From assembly GCA_024280265.1 (NCBI GenBank), contig JAJRQL010000087.1, positions 1 to 39,867 on the forward strand: 39,867 nt of DNA, in the 5' to 3' direction. The DNA comes from Deltaproteobacteria bacterium (GTDB taxonomy: Bacteria; Desulfobacterota; Desulfobulbia; Desulfobulbales; Desulfocapsaceae). A program made the position numbers and the translations under genes. Positions 25,373-34,677 of the stretch are shown piece after piece; the stretch's first letter is position 1, and every line of letters starts with the position of its first letter. The notes under the pieces are model-generated. The model searched no databases, had not been told where the DNA came from, and was given only the letters and a program-made list of their open reading frames with translations.

Positions 25373-26760
25373 GAAACTGCCCTCAGCTCTTCCCTGTCCG
25401 GCAACCCATTCACTGCCGCGGTGAAAACATCGCCACGCTGACCATAATCATCAAACATATCAAAACTTGCACAGGCAGGAGCCAAAAGGACTGTGTCTCC
25501 ATTACTGGCGCTACCTGCGGCAATGACAACCGCATCATCCATCGACTGAGAAAACTCTATATCAACGATATTTTTCATCACATCAGCTATGCTCTGGGCT
25601 GCCTCACCTATCAGGATCAGTTTTTTTACCTTTTGCCGAACGGGTTCTTTCAACACGGCATATTCCTCACCCTTATCACGCCCACCTGCTATGAGGATAA
25701 CATTTCCGGAAAATGAGGCCAGGGCACTACACACAGCACCCGTATTAGTTGCCTTTGAATCATTGATATAATCAACCCCCCCGAGCTTTCTGACATGCTG
25801 GAGACGATGTCTTGCCGGAACAAAACCTGCGAGGCCTTGCTGGATAGCATCTTCGTCACATCCGGACAGCAGGGCCGCAAGAGATGCTGCACTCGCGTTG
25901 AGAAGACCAGTATGTGACTCCAGGGATGTCGCTGCAACACTCACCTTTACAGCAACTCCTGCATGGCTGAGTGTGATTTCAGTACCATCCCCCACCGCAG
26001 CACAGCCACTCCCAACTCCGCCAAAACAAAGAATCTCACGCTCACCTGGCAACATCCTCACCTGCTGGCAGAGTGGATTGTCGCCACTGACAATTGCGAT
26101 ATCACCGTCCTTCTGGTGCTTAAACATTCGCATCTTTGCAGCAGTATAAGCGTCCATGGTCTTGTGACGATCCAGATGATCCGGGGTCACATTTAACAGT
26201 ATCCCAATATCAGGACGAAAGGTACCTGCTGATTCCAGCTGGAAACTGGACAGCTCAAGTACCAGATACTCCACATTCTCACTCCGCATGAGATAATCCA
26301 ATACAGGAGTTCCAATGTTTCCACCCACAAAAACCTTTTTTCCAGAAGCGCGCAGTAACTCAGCTATCAGTGCAGTCACCGTGGTCTTCCCATTAGTACC
26401 TGTGACGGCAATCACCGTCTCAGACAGATATGGTGCAGCCAGTGCCAGTTCACCAAGGATAGGAATATCTCTCTCCCGCACCTCTGAGAGAACGGGAAGA
26501 TCCGTTGGCACCCCAGGACTGATCGTTACAAAATCAGCATGAAGCATGGCACCTCTTCCCTCAGCAGGAGACATATACGAGACCCTGTTGAGGCTGAGGT
26601 AGGCCTGTTCTTCAGCTGAAAGATCTGTAAAATCACGATCATCAACCACTGCCACCAGAACCTTCCTGCTAAGCAGGAACTCCACCATGGCTCGCCCGGA
26701 AACTCCCATTCCCATGACAACTGCCCGAAGACCAGGCTCTATTTTTTCATTCCACTTCAT
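25369..26760 (-). CDS. murD: UDP-MurNAc-L-Ala:D-Glu ligase MurD
   Basis: 463 residues, typical length. Motifs: VVMGMGVSGRAMVEFL, ATP loop AVTGTNGKTTVTALIAELL, LELSSFQLES, LNVTPDHLDRH, the C-terminal YINDSKATNTGAV and the final APACASFDMFDDYGQRGDVF. Adds D-glutamate to UDP-MurNAc-L-Ala. The ATG shares one base with the mraY TGA, and the stop overlaps the murG start, so there is no room for another gene on either side. Confidence 0.97.
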   Translation of the reverse strand: MKWNEKIEPGLRAVVMGMGVSGRAMVEFLLSRKVLVAVVDDRDFTDLSAEEQAYLSLNRVSYMSPAEGRGAMLHADFVTISPGVPTDLPVLSEVRERDIPILGELALAAPYLSETVIAVTGTNGKTTVTALIAELLRASGKKVFVGGNIGTPVLDYLMRSENVEYLVLELSSFQLESAGTFRPDIGILLNVTPDHLDRHKTMDAYTAAKMRMFKHQKDGDIAIVSGDNPLCQQVRMLPGEREILCFGGVGSGCAAVGDGTEITLSHAGVAVKVSVAATSLESHTGLLNASAASLAALLSGCDEDAIQQGLAGFVPARHRLQHVRKLGGVDYINDSKATNTGAVCSALASFSGNVILIAGGRDKGEEYAVLKEPVRQKVKKLILIGEAAQSIADVMKNIVDIEFSQSMDDAVVIAAGSASNGDTVLLAPACASFDMFDDYGQRGDVFTAAVNGLPDREELRAVS

Positions 26761-27839
26761 CAGCGTAATTTCAAGGTTGCTATGGCAAAAAGACCAAGAA
26801 TAATAGAAACAATCCAGAACCTGACAACCACCTTTGGCTCATGCCAGCCTTTTTTCTCAAAATGATGGTGAAAAGGTGCCATAAGAAATATCCGTTTTCC
26901 ATGGGTCACTTTGAAATATCCTACCTGGAGAATCACCGAGAGTGCCTCCATTACAAATATCCCGCCCACAATGGCCAAAAGAATTTCCTGTTTGATTATG
27001 ATTGCGACCCCGCCAAGAGCACCGCCAAGGGCAAGGGAACCCACATCCCCCATGAAAATCTGGGCAGGATAAGCATTAAACCAGAGAAAACCGAGGCAGG
27101 CTCCCACCATGGCACCACAGAACACAGCAAGCTCTCCAGCTCCCTGAACATAGGGAATCTGCAGGTAATCAGCCAACACTGCATGCCCAGCCAGATAGGA
27201 AAAAACAAGATACACTGATGCCGTAATGACGGTGGGACCTGCCGCAAGGCCATCCAAGCCATCGGTCAGGTTTACCGCATTTGAGGAACCAACGATTACA
27301 AAGATTGCAAATATGACGTAAAACCAGGAAAGATCCGGCTGGATATTTTTAAAAAACGGCACACTGAGCTGCCCGTCATAGCCCGGGTATAAAAGGACAA
27401 ACAGACCCACCACAGACGCACCACATATCTGGAGAAAGAGTTTACCCCGCGCACTGAGGCCAGCGGTTGTCATCTTTTTTATCTTCTGAAAGTCATCGAT
27501 TCCGCCAATAAATCCAAAAAATAACAGAACAAAGAGCAGCAGCCAGACCAGAGGATTGTCCAGCCTCGCCCACATCAGCGTAGAGAGACTGATGGATGAG
27601 AGAATCAGCACTCCACCCATTGTGGGCACACCCTGCTTGGCAAGGTGAGTCTCCGGTCCGTCATTGCGCACCACCTGCCCAATTTGATACTGCTTCAGCT
27701 TGCGGATAAACCACGGCCCTAAAATCAGCACGATGAGAAATGCCGTCACCGCCCCCCCAATGGAACGTACGGTAATGTACCGGAATACATTTAACGCGCC
27801 GATACTGCTATGAAGCGGATAAAGAAGATGATAGAGCAT
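26760..27839 (-). CDS. mraY: Phospho-MurNAc-pentapeptide transferase MraY
   Basis: 359 residues with about ten membrane segments. Signatures: [13 protein letters not shown], the aspartate pair in [47 protein letters not shown] and [11 protein letters not shown]. Transfers phospho-MurNAc-pentapeptide to undecaprenyl phosphate, giving lipid I. It begins directly after the murE-murF stop. TGA stop. Confidence 0.97.
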   Translation of the reverse strand: MLYHLLYPLHSSIGALNVFRYITVRSIGGAVTAFLIVLILGPWFIRKLKQYQIGQVVRNDGPETHLAKQGVPTMGGVLILSSISLSTLMWARLDNPLVWLLLFVLLFFGFIGGIDDFQKIKKMTTAGLSARGKLFLQICGASVVGLFVLLYPGYDGQLSVPFFKNIQPDLSWFYVIFAIFVIVGSSNAVNLTDGLDGLAAGPTVITASVYLVFSYLAGHAVLADYLQIPYVQGAGELAVFCGAMVGACLGFLWFNAYPAQIFMGDVGSLALGGALGGVAIIIKQEILLAIVGGIFVMEALSVILQVGYFKVTHGKRIFLMAPFHHHFEKKGWHEPKVVVRFWIVSIILGLFAIATLKLR

Positions 27840-30800
27840 TTATTGTTCCCCGATAAAACGTTCAACAAGACTTTCCAGATGCATGCCACGCGAACCCTTC
27901 ACCAGGATATAACTTCCCGACCGAATTTCACCGCGCCCAGCCATTTCTTTCAACCAGCAAAGGCATTCTTCCTGTTCTTTAAAAATTGTAACCCGTTCCT
28001 CTTGCATTCCCGATTTAACGGCACCAGAAGCTACACTGGAAGCAAACTCACCAAGTACTGCAAGATAATCAATACCGCATTCGGCGACATATGCACCGGT
28101 CTTCTTATGCAGAGTTTCACTCTCGGAACCAAGTTCCAGCATATCTCCTAGCACCGCAATTCGACAGGAACTGCCCAGATCTTTCAGGGTCGTAATACCT
28201 GCCTTCATGGATTCCGGATTTGCATTATAAGTATCATTTAGTATACGACAGCCTTCAGGACCTGAAAAAATCTGCATCCGGCGATCTTCAGGTCTGAATG
28301 CCATTAATCCCCTTGCTATTGTCTCAATTTCAATTCCTGCGGCAACCCCAATTGCCGCTGCTGCCAAAGCGTTTGAAATATTATGGCGGCCTGGCGTCTG
28401 TAGCACAACAGCTGTTGCCTGCTGGTACACATGAAGGATAAATGCCACATTCTCTTCGCCACCAGAGGTTTTTTGAACTGCATACACATCCGGTACGAAT
28501 GATTCTCCACTGGTCACGCCAAAAAAGATTTTTTCCTGCTCACAGCTTTTTGCAATTTCAAGCACTCTCGCATCATCACTATTTACGATCAATGTGGTAC
28601 CTTGGCCACAACCCTGAAAAAGCTCAGCTTTTGCCCTGGCCACTCCTCCGATATCACCTAAACCCTGGAGATGAGCTCCATGGACATTTACGATACATGC
28701 AATATCGGGATCGGCAATCTCGGTGAGCCTTGCTATTTCGCCAGGAGCGTTCATTCCCATTTCAAAAATAGCTGCAGTGTGCCTTGGCGACAGCGGAAGC
28801 AGTGACAGAGGAAGGCCAATAAGGTTGTTAAAATTTCCTTCGGTTTTAAGTACTTTTCCCGGCGAATCAGCGGGACCATCAGGCCACTGTGCCCTGAATA
28901 TTGAGGCGCACATCTCCTTGACTGTTGTCTTACCACTGCTCCCTGTAACAGCAGCAACAAGCGGAGAATTCATCTCCTTAATAACAGAACGCCTGTAAGC
29001 TGCAAGATCCCCCAGTGCCTTTTCAGTATCCCTCACCAGCACCACCGGAACCGGCAGGGCATCTTCAGGCACATCTTCAAGAACGAGGCAGGCAGCCCCG
29101 GCAGATACAACCTGATGAACGTATTGATGCCCATCAAAGCGATCACCTTTGAGGGCAACAAAGATATCACCCGCTTCAATTGTCCTGGAATCCGTACTGA
29201 TGGCACCAAACTCTTTTTGCTGTTGCAACTCACCCTGGCCGATGAGCTCTCCTGCAGTTGCACGTAGAAGGGAATAAATGTTCCAGTTACAAAGTGCCTC
29301 TGCGGCCTCAAGGCTGTCGTCAAAGAACTTTTTACCGCTGTTGCTCAACTGATACTTTTCGTGTCCTTTTCCTGCAATCAGAACAATATCATTCCCCGTA
29401 GCCGCTACGATTGCGGCCTTTATAGCCCGATGTCGATCAGCTATCACAACATAGCCGGTCTCGTCTTCACCCTTTGAATAGAGCCAGTCCACATGGTGCG
29501 GCCTGCCACTCATGCCCTTTTCAATGTCCAGAAGGATGCTATCCGGATCCTCAGTTCGCGGGTTGTCGTTCGTAAGAACAACAACATCTGAATACTCTTC
29601 GGAAATCTTCCCCATCAGAGGCCGTTTTCCGACGTCTCTGTCCCCTCCACATCCAAAGACTGTGTATAGTCTGCCATGTGGAAGTTGTTTCACAGACCGA
29701 AGCACCTGCCCAAGGGCATCAGGGGTATGGGCATAATCAACAAACACAGCAGGTCTAAAGGTAACTTCCTTCCGGGCCACCCGTACCTGTTCCATGCGCC
29801 CCGGTGCTCCTGTTGCTTTTTCCAAAGCATCACATATTACAGTAGCTGCAATGTCAGCGCACCTGGCCATCGAAAAAACTATCTGTAAATTTGCAACATT
29901 GAAGTCTCCCACCAGAGGTGACTCAAGGAGGCACTCTCCCTCTGGCGTGTGGAGCCGAACTTTAGTTGATTGCTGGCTATTGGTCACTAAAAGAGGATAT
30001 ATATCACTCCGGGGCTGTTCACCACAACTCAACACCTCCAGACCATTCCGGAGACAACTCAGCAGCAATTTTTCACTCCAGCTCCTATCCTCTGCCGAGA
30101 AACTGACAACAGCCTTTCCCCGAGGACGCATGTGATTTTTAAAGAGAAGTTTTTTGGCACAAAAATAACTCTCCATATCGAGATGATAATCGAGATGATC
30201 ACGGCTCAGATTTGCAAAAGCCGCCACATCAAAATTGATGCTTCCAATACGATTTTGCTGAAGCCCATGTGAAGATACCTCCATCACTACGGAGTCGACC
30301 CCATTGTCTGCCATCAGGCGCAGGGTCTGCTGGAGAAGAAAGGGTTCCGGGGTTGTAAAAGCCGCTGGACGCAGGATACAATTCCCATCGGAATCATAAT
30401 AACGATAGTTGATGGTTCCAAGAACGCCAGGTTGCTTTCCGGCACCACGCAATACCGATTCAAGGAGGTAACTGACACTGGTCTTGCCATTTGTGCCAGT
30501 GACCCCAAACATTGTTATCCCCTCTGACGGATACGAGAAGAGCATTTCAGCCAGTTCAGCATAAATTCTTCTGGTATCTGCAGCCACAAGAATACAGATA
30601 TCATCTTCGGGAAGGTCGTCTGGCGTGATACGGCCCTCTTCAACAAGAATCGCAGCACAGTGTGCAGCACCAGCCTGGGCGACAAAATCATGCCCATCAC
30701 TTGTAGCTCCTGAGATTGCGATAAAAAGAGAACCCGGAGCGGCTTTACGGGAATCAATGGTTATCCGATTAAGAGGACAGTTGGAAATGTCTCCTGACAA

Positions 30801-30947
30801 CAGGGAGATCCCTGGGATTGCGGTAATGATGGAAGCAATGTCCATGTCGGTGGAAGAGCACACAACAGTCCCCGGTTGTTCACATATCCAGTTATTCCCT
30901 GTGTGCATTTCCTGTTCTACAGCCATTTTCTTCTCTTTTACAACCAT
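27840..30947 (-). CDS. murE: MurE-MurF fusion: two Mur ligases in one polypeptide
   Basis: One uninterrupted frame encodes both ligases (1035 residues from the ATG at 30947; the ORF's GTG at 30989 lies inside ftsI, and in-frame ATGs further on are alternatives because MurE similarity begins near MDIASIITAIPG). MurE half: ATP loop FGVTGTNGKTSVSYLLE (about ORF residue 165), HTPDALGQVL, and DNPR (about 476), the mark of meso-diaminopimelate specificity. MurF half: AVTGSSGKTTVKEM (about 680), AIFEMGMNAPGEIARL, LNDTYNANPESMKAG. The halves would act in sequence, adding meso-DAP then D-Ala-D-Ala. Both active sites look intact. A similar fusion is known in Bordetella. Between ftsI and mraY. TAA stop. 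Confidence 0.95.
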   Translation of the reverse strand: MVVKEKKMAVEQEMHTGNNWICEQPGTVVCSSTDMDIASIITAIPGISLLSGDISNCPLNRITIDSRKAAPGSLFIAISGATSDGHDFVAQAGAAHCAAILVEEGRITPDDLPEDDICILVAADTRRIYAELAEMLFSYPSEGITMFGVTGTNGKTSVSYLLESVLRGAGKQPGVLGTINYRYYDSDGNCILRPAAFTTPEPFLLQQTLRLMADNGVDSVVMEVSSHGLQQNRIGSINFDVAAFANLSRDHLDYHLDMESYFCAKKLLFKNHMRPRGKAVVSFSAEDRSWSEKLLLSCLRNGLEVLSCGEQPRSDIYPLLVTNSQQSTKVRLHTPEGECLLESPLVGDFNVANLQIVFSMARCADIAATVICDALEKATGAPGRMEQVRVARKEVTFRPAVFVDYAHTPDALGQVLRSVKQLPHGRLYTVFGCGGDRDVGKRPLMGKISEEYSDVVVLTNDNPRTEDPDSILLDIEKGMSGRPHHVDWLYSKGEDETGYVVIADRHRAIKAAIVAATGNDIVLIAGKGHEKYQLSNSGKKFFDDSLEAAEALCNWNIYSLLRATAGELIGQGELQQQKEFGAISTDSRTIEAGDIFVALKGDRFDGHQYVHQVVSAGAACLVLEDVPEDALPVPVVLVRDTEKALGDLAAYRRSVIKEMNSPLVAAVTGSSGKTTVKEMCASIFRAQWPDGPADSPGKVLKTEGNFNNLIGLPLSLLPLSPRHTAAIFEMGMNAPGEIARLTEIADPDIACIVNVHGAHLQGLGDIGGVARAKAELFQGCGQGTTLIVNSDDARVLEIAKSCEQEKIFFGVTSGESFVPDVYAVQKTSGGEENVAFILHVYQQATAVVLQTPGRHNISNALAAAAIGVAAGIEIETIARGLMAFRPEDRRMQIFSGPEGCRILNDTYNANPESMKAGITTLKDLGSSCRIAVLGDMLELGSESETLHKKTGAYVAECGIDYLAVLGEFASSVASGAVKSGMQEERVTIFKEQEECLCWLKEMAGRGEIRSGSYILVKGSRGMHLESLVERFIGEQ

Positions 30948-30969
30948 AGTACTCTTAAAACCGAAGATT

Positions 30970-32877
30970 TTATTTCGGTCCGGCTCCACTTGTCTGCATG
31001 CTTTTTATCTGCATTACATTTTCCGGGGTCCTGTCAATCGCAAGGGTTAAGATACAAACATCCCCTTTCTCAAGTACGTTTCCGGCCTCAGGGCTCTGGG
31101 ACACTATCCGACCTGTTCCTCGCACTGTTACCTCAATTTCAGCTCCCTGCAGAAGGCGTAATCCTTTTCTCAAACTGAGCCCGATGAGATCAGGCATTTT
31201 CACCTCTTGACCTTCCAGTATCCTGGCTAGGTGATCAGATTTGACGACATCCCCGGTACCATCACCCTGAAAATTATGCTCTACGCCCTTCTTCATTTCA
31301 ACCATGTCTGCGACATTCCAGTAGACCTGCTGCAAGGCAACCATGGATGGGATGACCTTATCTATGCCCTGACATAAACCGTCCACGCCAGTATTCTGTT
31401 CTGGTAACACCTGGAGTTCTTCATCCCGTGCGACAATGAAAAGTATCATTTCAGGATTTCTGGCAGGAATCACAGTGATGGCCATACGATCCCGAACATA
31501 GCTTCCGCCACGATCGTTGGGAACAAGCGAAACGGTTTCACCACAAAGAGAGGATGAACCAAGTATGCCCGGTCTCCCCTGAGTCAGGAGTAATGACTGC
31601 AGTGCTTCCGAAACCAGAGAGGGCAAAACATTCCGTCCCTGCAACTCTCCCCGGAAGGCATCATAGTAAAACTCCTTTTGTCCAGGTCGTTCCATAATCT
31701 TGTTAAGAATATGAGGTTGTATCTTTTTCCCTCCATTCAACAGATGTGCCATCCCAAGCAAAACTTTCAACGGTTTCGCTGTTGCCGGGATGGCGCCATA
31801 ATCAAGCCCGGGTCGGGTTTTTTCAAACCTGGGAGTATCTGTCTGGAGTTTTTTTCCTCCGGAAAAGTCCACGTTCATTTTCGTGGTCAACTGTAGACGC
31901 TCAAAAAGACGAAGTTGGCTGCCAAGATCAGTCTTTGCAGATACCAGGCTCCAGGGATACACCTGTTTCCCCTGCTCCCACCCGCCTTGCAGGAGTGCTG
32001 CATCCCTGTAAAAGCGGCGAATCTCATCAGGAACCACCATCGGGGTAAGAAGAAGATTATCCAGGACCCCTTCCCGACCCTGCCAGATCTTGTTGGGATT
32101 GTAGGTCGGATAACTGGCCCCTGCAATAATTCGTCCCTGATCGGTATCAAGAAGCAGAGAACTAATGCGGTCTCCTCCACTTCTGTTTGCAAGGCCCCGC
32201 ACATACTTCTCAAGAATGGCCTGAATCTTCATGTCCAGAGTCAGGACCAGATCATGGCCGCGACCTGTTGTATGAGTAAGACCTTTCAAATCTATGGCAG
32301 GGAAATCTTCCTGCCGCACCCTATCCTGACTCAGAAGCCGGTTATAATAATGCTCAACTCCGGCAAGACCAAGATTTTTTTCTGAATACCCAATCAGCTG
32401 TGATGCATTTTCCTGTTGCGGGTAAGCTCTTGCCACTTCTCTGTGCAGATAAACCCCGGGAAGGTTCAACCGGGTAATCGCATCCTCGTCCTCCTGACCG
32501 ATCGCTCTCTGCAACCAGACGAGCTGGGAATCCCGTTCGATTCGGGAAACAATCTCAGATTCAGTCAGACCGAGTATTTCCGATAGCTTTTCAGCGGTCT
32601 CTTCTATATTCCAGACATCCCTTGGACGAACGTACAGGGACACCCGCTCAAGTGTCCTGGCAAGTTCCTTAAAATTACGATCATAAATCGTACCACGAAC
32701 ATTGTCTACCACTTCACTCTCTGACGGAAATGTCTCTCGCCAGATATCAACAATATTCGCCAGTTGTTCTTTATAGAGAGTTCCAGCGCCTGTTATGGCT
32801 ACAAGGAGTATAATCAAAAAAAGCCAGAGCTTTCGCCTTCCGGTATCTGTTGTTCTGAGACGAGATCTCCTGGCCAT
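30970..32877 (-). CDS. ftsI: FtsI/PBP3-like protein lacking transpeptidase motifs, with PASTA domain
   Basis: 635 residues at the normal dcw position of ftsI. Family landmarks are present: cytoplasmic tail and one membrane segment (17-35), class B PBP pedestal (NVRGTIYDRNFKELA, VWLQRAIG, LNLPGVYLHREVARAYP, GLAGVEHYYNRLL), transpeptidase-domain start GHDLVLTLDMKIQAILEK and GRIIAGASYPTYNPN, later GGKKIQPHILNKI, and a C-terminal PASTA repeat (about 560-615). The catalytic motifs are absent: PGSTFK (SxxK) is replaced by VVPDEIRRF (about 281-289), SxN by SAK or nothing near 313, and KTGT by CGETVS (445-450). The SxxK-SxN interval is also shortened. It is probably a catalytically dead scaffold. TGA/TAA-free frame throughout, so not a decaying gene. 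Stop TAA. Confidence 0.93.
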   Translation of the reverse strand: MARRSRLRTTDTGRRKLWLFLIILLVAITGAGTLYKEQLANIVDIWRETFPSESEVVDNVRGTIYDRNFKELARTLERVSLYVRPRDVWNIEETAEKLSEILGLTESEIVSRIERDSQLVWLQRAIGQEDEDAITRLNLPGVYLHREVARAYPQQENASQLIGYSEKNLGLAGVEHYYNRLLSQDRVRQEDFPAIDLKGLTHTTGRGHDLVLTLDMKIQAILEKYVRGLANRSGGDRISSLLLDTDQGRIIAGASYPTYNPNKIWQGREGVLDNLLLTPMVVPDEIRRFYRDAALLQGGWEQGKQVYPWSLVSAKTDLGSQLRLFERLQLTTKMNVDFSGGKKLQTDTPRFEKTRPGLDYGAIPATAKPLKVLLGMAHLLNGGKKIQPHILNKIMERPGQKEFYYDAFRGELQGRNVLPSLVSEALQSLLLTQGRPGILGSSSLCGETVSLVPNDRGGSYVRDRMAITVIPARNPEMILFIVARDEELQVLPEQNTGVDGLCQGIDKVIPSMVALQQVYWNVADMVEMKKGVEHNFQGDGTGDVVKSDHLARILEGQEVKMPDLIGLSLRKGLRLLQGAEIEVTVRGTGRIVSQSPEAGNVLEKGDVCILTLAIDRTPENVMQIKSMQTSGAGPK

Positions 32878-32880
32878 TGA

Positions 32881-32898
32881 TTATTTACGATTCCCCAT
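32881..32898 (-). CDS. Five-codon leader ORF (MGNRK) before ftsI
   Basis: AGGAGG at 32911-32906 is 7 nt before an ATG at 32898, ideal spacing. This ATG opens MGNRK then TAA, in the same frame as ftsI, whose own ATG follows one codon after the stop. The ftsI ATG itself has no close ribosome-binding site. Either ftsI is translated by reinitiation after the leader, or a stop has replaced a sense codon near the N-terminus. Confidence 0.5.
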   Translation of the reverse strand: MGNRK

Positions 32899-32919
32899 CC
32901 CGAATCCTCCTGGAGGGCT

Positions 32920-33291
32920 CTAAAACTTAGGGTACTGATCAGACGTTGGTCTTTGGATCGCCAGTTCATTTGAAGCCATTGTCCCCACTACTTCAGAAGA
33001 AAAAAGCTGCGCTTTTCTGGCACGAAGCAGGATGTTATTTCCCATCAGTTCTGCATGACTGGCTTCAATATCTGCGATCTCTGCCGCAAGCTTATCAGCT
33101 GAGCCATGCAGCAGGCTAAAGGAAATAACAACAAACAGGACTGAAGCCAGTAAAACTTTGGCCACTCCGGCCCAGAGCTGTTTTCCACCAGGCAACACAA
33201 AGCCATGGGACCGCCTGCTACTGGTGCCGGTGTGATAGCGAAAAGAATTTCTACGTGGAATCATCGTGTTAGCAGAAGGATTAATAATCAT
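32920..33291 (-). CDS. ftsL: Cell-division protein FtsL-like
   Basis: The ORF track begins inside rsmH at 33384, but the ATG at 33291 has AGAGGTG upstream and follows the rsmH stop by 16 nt, giving 123 residues. Basic N-terminal tail, one membrane segment (VAKVLLASVLFVVISFSLL, about 47-65), then a short coiled-coil region (DKLAAEIADIEASHAELMGNN). Size, topology and position between rsmH and ftsI identify it; FtsL sequences are otherwise poorly conserved. It would pair with FtsB-type and FtsQ proteins. TAG stop. Confidence 0.85.
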   Translation of the reverse strand: MIINPSANTMIPRRNSFRYHTGTSSRRSHGFVLPGGKQLWAGVAKVLLASVLFVVISFSLLHGSADKLAAEIADIEASHAELMGNNILLRARKAQLFSSEVVGTMASNELAIQRPTSDQYPKF

Positions 33292-33307
33292 GGTTTCACC
33301 TCTTCTT

Positions 33308-34207
33308 TTATATCTTTTCAGCAACCCGTAAGCGGGCACTCCGTGACCTTCTATTAATTTCCCTTTCCACTGAGCCTGCAACAACAGGCTTTTTGGTCAG
33401 AACGTTCAACTCTTCATTGTCACGAAACTTTCGTTTCACCATCCGGTCTTCCAGCGAGTGGAAGGAGATGACACAAAACCTGGCACCTGGCTTCAGATAC
33501 TGAACACCGTCTTCCAAAATCCCAGCAAGATTCTCCAGCTCCGTGTTTACAGCTATTCGCAGGGCCTGAAAAACCCGTGTGGCAACATGAATTCTCTTTG
33601 GATGAAATGGCCTGGGTACTGCCCGTGCCACAAGATCCGCAAACTCTTTTGAAGTAGTAACAGGAGACACAGCACGCTCTTTCACAACATATGATGCAAT
33701 CCTTCGTGCCTGTTTCTCCTCGCCATAATAGAAACAGATGTCGGCAAGCTCCTCTTCTGTACATTCGGCAAGAATTGATGCTGCGGTGACCTCCCTCCTG
33801 ACATCCATTCTCATATCCAAGGGCTCTTCCCGTTGAAAACTGAATCCACGCTCTCCCATGTCAAGTTGTAGAGAAGAAAGACCAATGTCAATGAGGATAC
33901 CGTCCACCAAGCCAACTCCAGCCTCGGCCAGACCGGCACCAATTTCAGAAAAATTCCTTCTCACTATGGTTAACCGATCACCATACGCTTTCAAACGTTC
34001 TCGACTCCTGTCGATAGCCGCAGCATCCCAATCAAAAGCTATCACGCGGCCACCGGGAGAACTCTGCTTCAGGATGGCCTCACTGTGGCCACCAAGCCCC
34101 AGAGTGCCATCCACATAAACCCCACCGCTGTGAGGAGCAAGAAACTCAAGAGTCTCCCGGGGTAAAACTGAACAATGGATTTCAGCTGCAGTCTGCTGCT
34201 TACCCAT
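33308..34207 (-). CDS. rsmH: 16S rRNA m4C1402 methyltransferase RsmH (MraW)
   Basis: 299 residues. SAM-binding start VYVDGTLGLGGHSEAIL, VIAFDWDAAAIDRSRERL, then GILIDIGLSSLQLD, RGFSFQREEPLDMRMD, PFHPKRIHVATRVFQALRIAVNTEL and the end region FCVISFHSLEDRMVKRKFR. N4-methylates C1402 of 16S rRNA. The ATG overlaps the mraZ stop (TGATG). TAA stop. Confidence 0.97.
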   Translation of the reverse strand: MGKQQTAAEIHCSVLPRETLEFLAPHSGGVYVDGTLGLGGHSEAILKQSSPGGRVIAFDWDAAAIDRSRERLKAYGDRLTIVRRNFSEIGAGLAEAGVGLVDGILIDIGLSSLQLDMGERGFSFQREEPLDMRMDVRREVTAASILAECTEEELADICFYYGEEKQARRIASYVVKERAVSPVTTSKEFADLVARAVPRPFHPKRIHVATRVFQALRIAVNTELENLAGILEDGVQYLKPGARFCVISFHSLEDRMVKRKFRDNEELNVLTKKPVVAGSVEREINRRSRSARLRVAEKI

Positions 34208-34677
34208 CAGAGAATCCCCAGCTTGGACAGACCCTCATCAAAGCTGTCAAAGTTCTCTCGTGTTGCCTTCAATTCAAACTGCCAGGCCTCTTTGTCCCAT
34301 ATTTCAACCCAGTCACGCATACCAGTAAGGATAACCTCTTTCCCAATCTGCAGTTCGCTGCGAAGTGAGGCAGGAAGTACAATCCGGCCCTGCTTATCAA
34401 GGTTACAGGCCGTTACGCCTGAAAATACAAGACGAATAAAACTTGTTAAACCAGGCTGCTCCTTACCCTGATCCACCAGTTTATCTTCAATTATTTCCCA
34501 CTCAGAAACCGGATATACCCGCAGATGTTGTTTCCATGGAGCGATCATCAGAGTCCCGGAACCATACTGGGCAAGCACGTCCCGGAACCGACTTGGAAAG
34601 TTCAACCTTCCTTTGCCATCCAGAACGTGCTCAGACATGCTCCGAAATCTGCTTTTTATGATTTTAGTATCACCCAT
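34207..34677 (-). CDS. mraZ: Transcriptional regulator MraZ
   Basis: First gene of the dcw cluster. The ATG at 34677 (MGDTKIIKSRF) is preferred over the ORF start at 34713, which would lie in the TGG-repeat operator. That gives 156 residues in two AbrB-like halves: EHVLDGKGRLNFPSRFRDVL and ACNLDKQGRIVLPASLRSEL, the DxxGR motifs of the family. MraZ forms a ring and binds TGGG-type direct repeats to control its own operon; such repeats lie immediately upstream and over the start. TGA stop overlaps rsmH. Confidence 0.94.
   Translation of the reverse strand: MGDTKIIKSRFRSMSEHVLDGKGRLNFPSRFRDVLAQYGSGTLMIAPWKQHLRVYPVSEWEIIEDKLVDQGKEQPGLTSFIRLVFSGVTACNLDKQGRIVLPASLRSELQIGKEVILTGMRDWVEIWDKEAWQFELKATRENFDSFDEGLSKLGIL

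Noticed and set aside
31150-31175. SLRK as a surviving SxxK motif in FtsI
   Set aside because: It lies in the PASTA domain near residue 568, far from the transpeptidase cleft.
32900-32918. Hairpin hiding the ftsI-leader Shine-Dalgarno (CCTC/GAGG)
   Set aside because: Only a 4-bp stem with a 3-nt loop; too weak to claim regulation.
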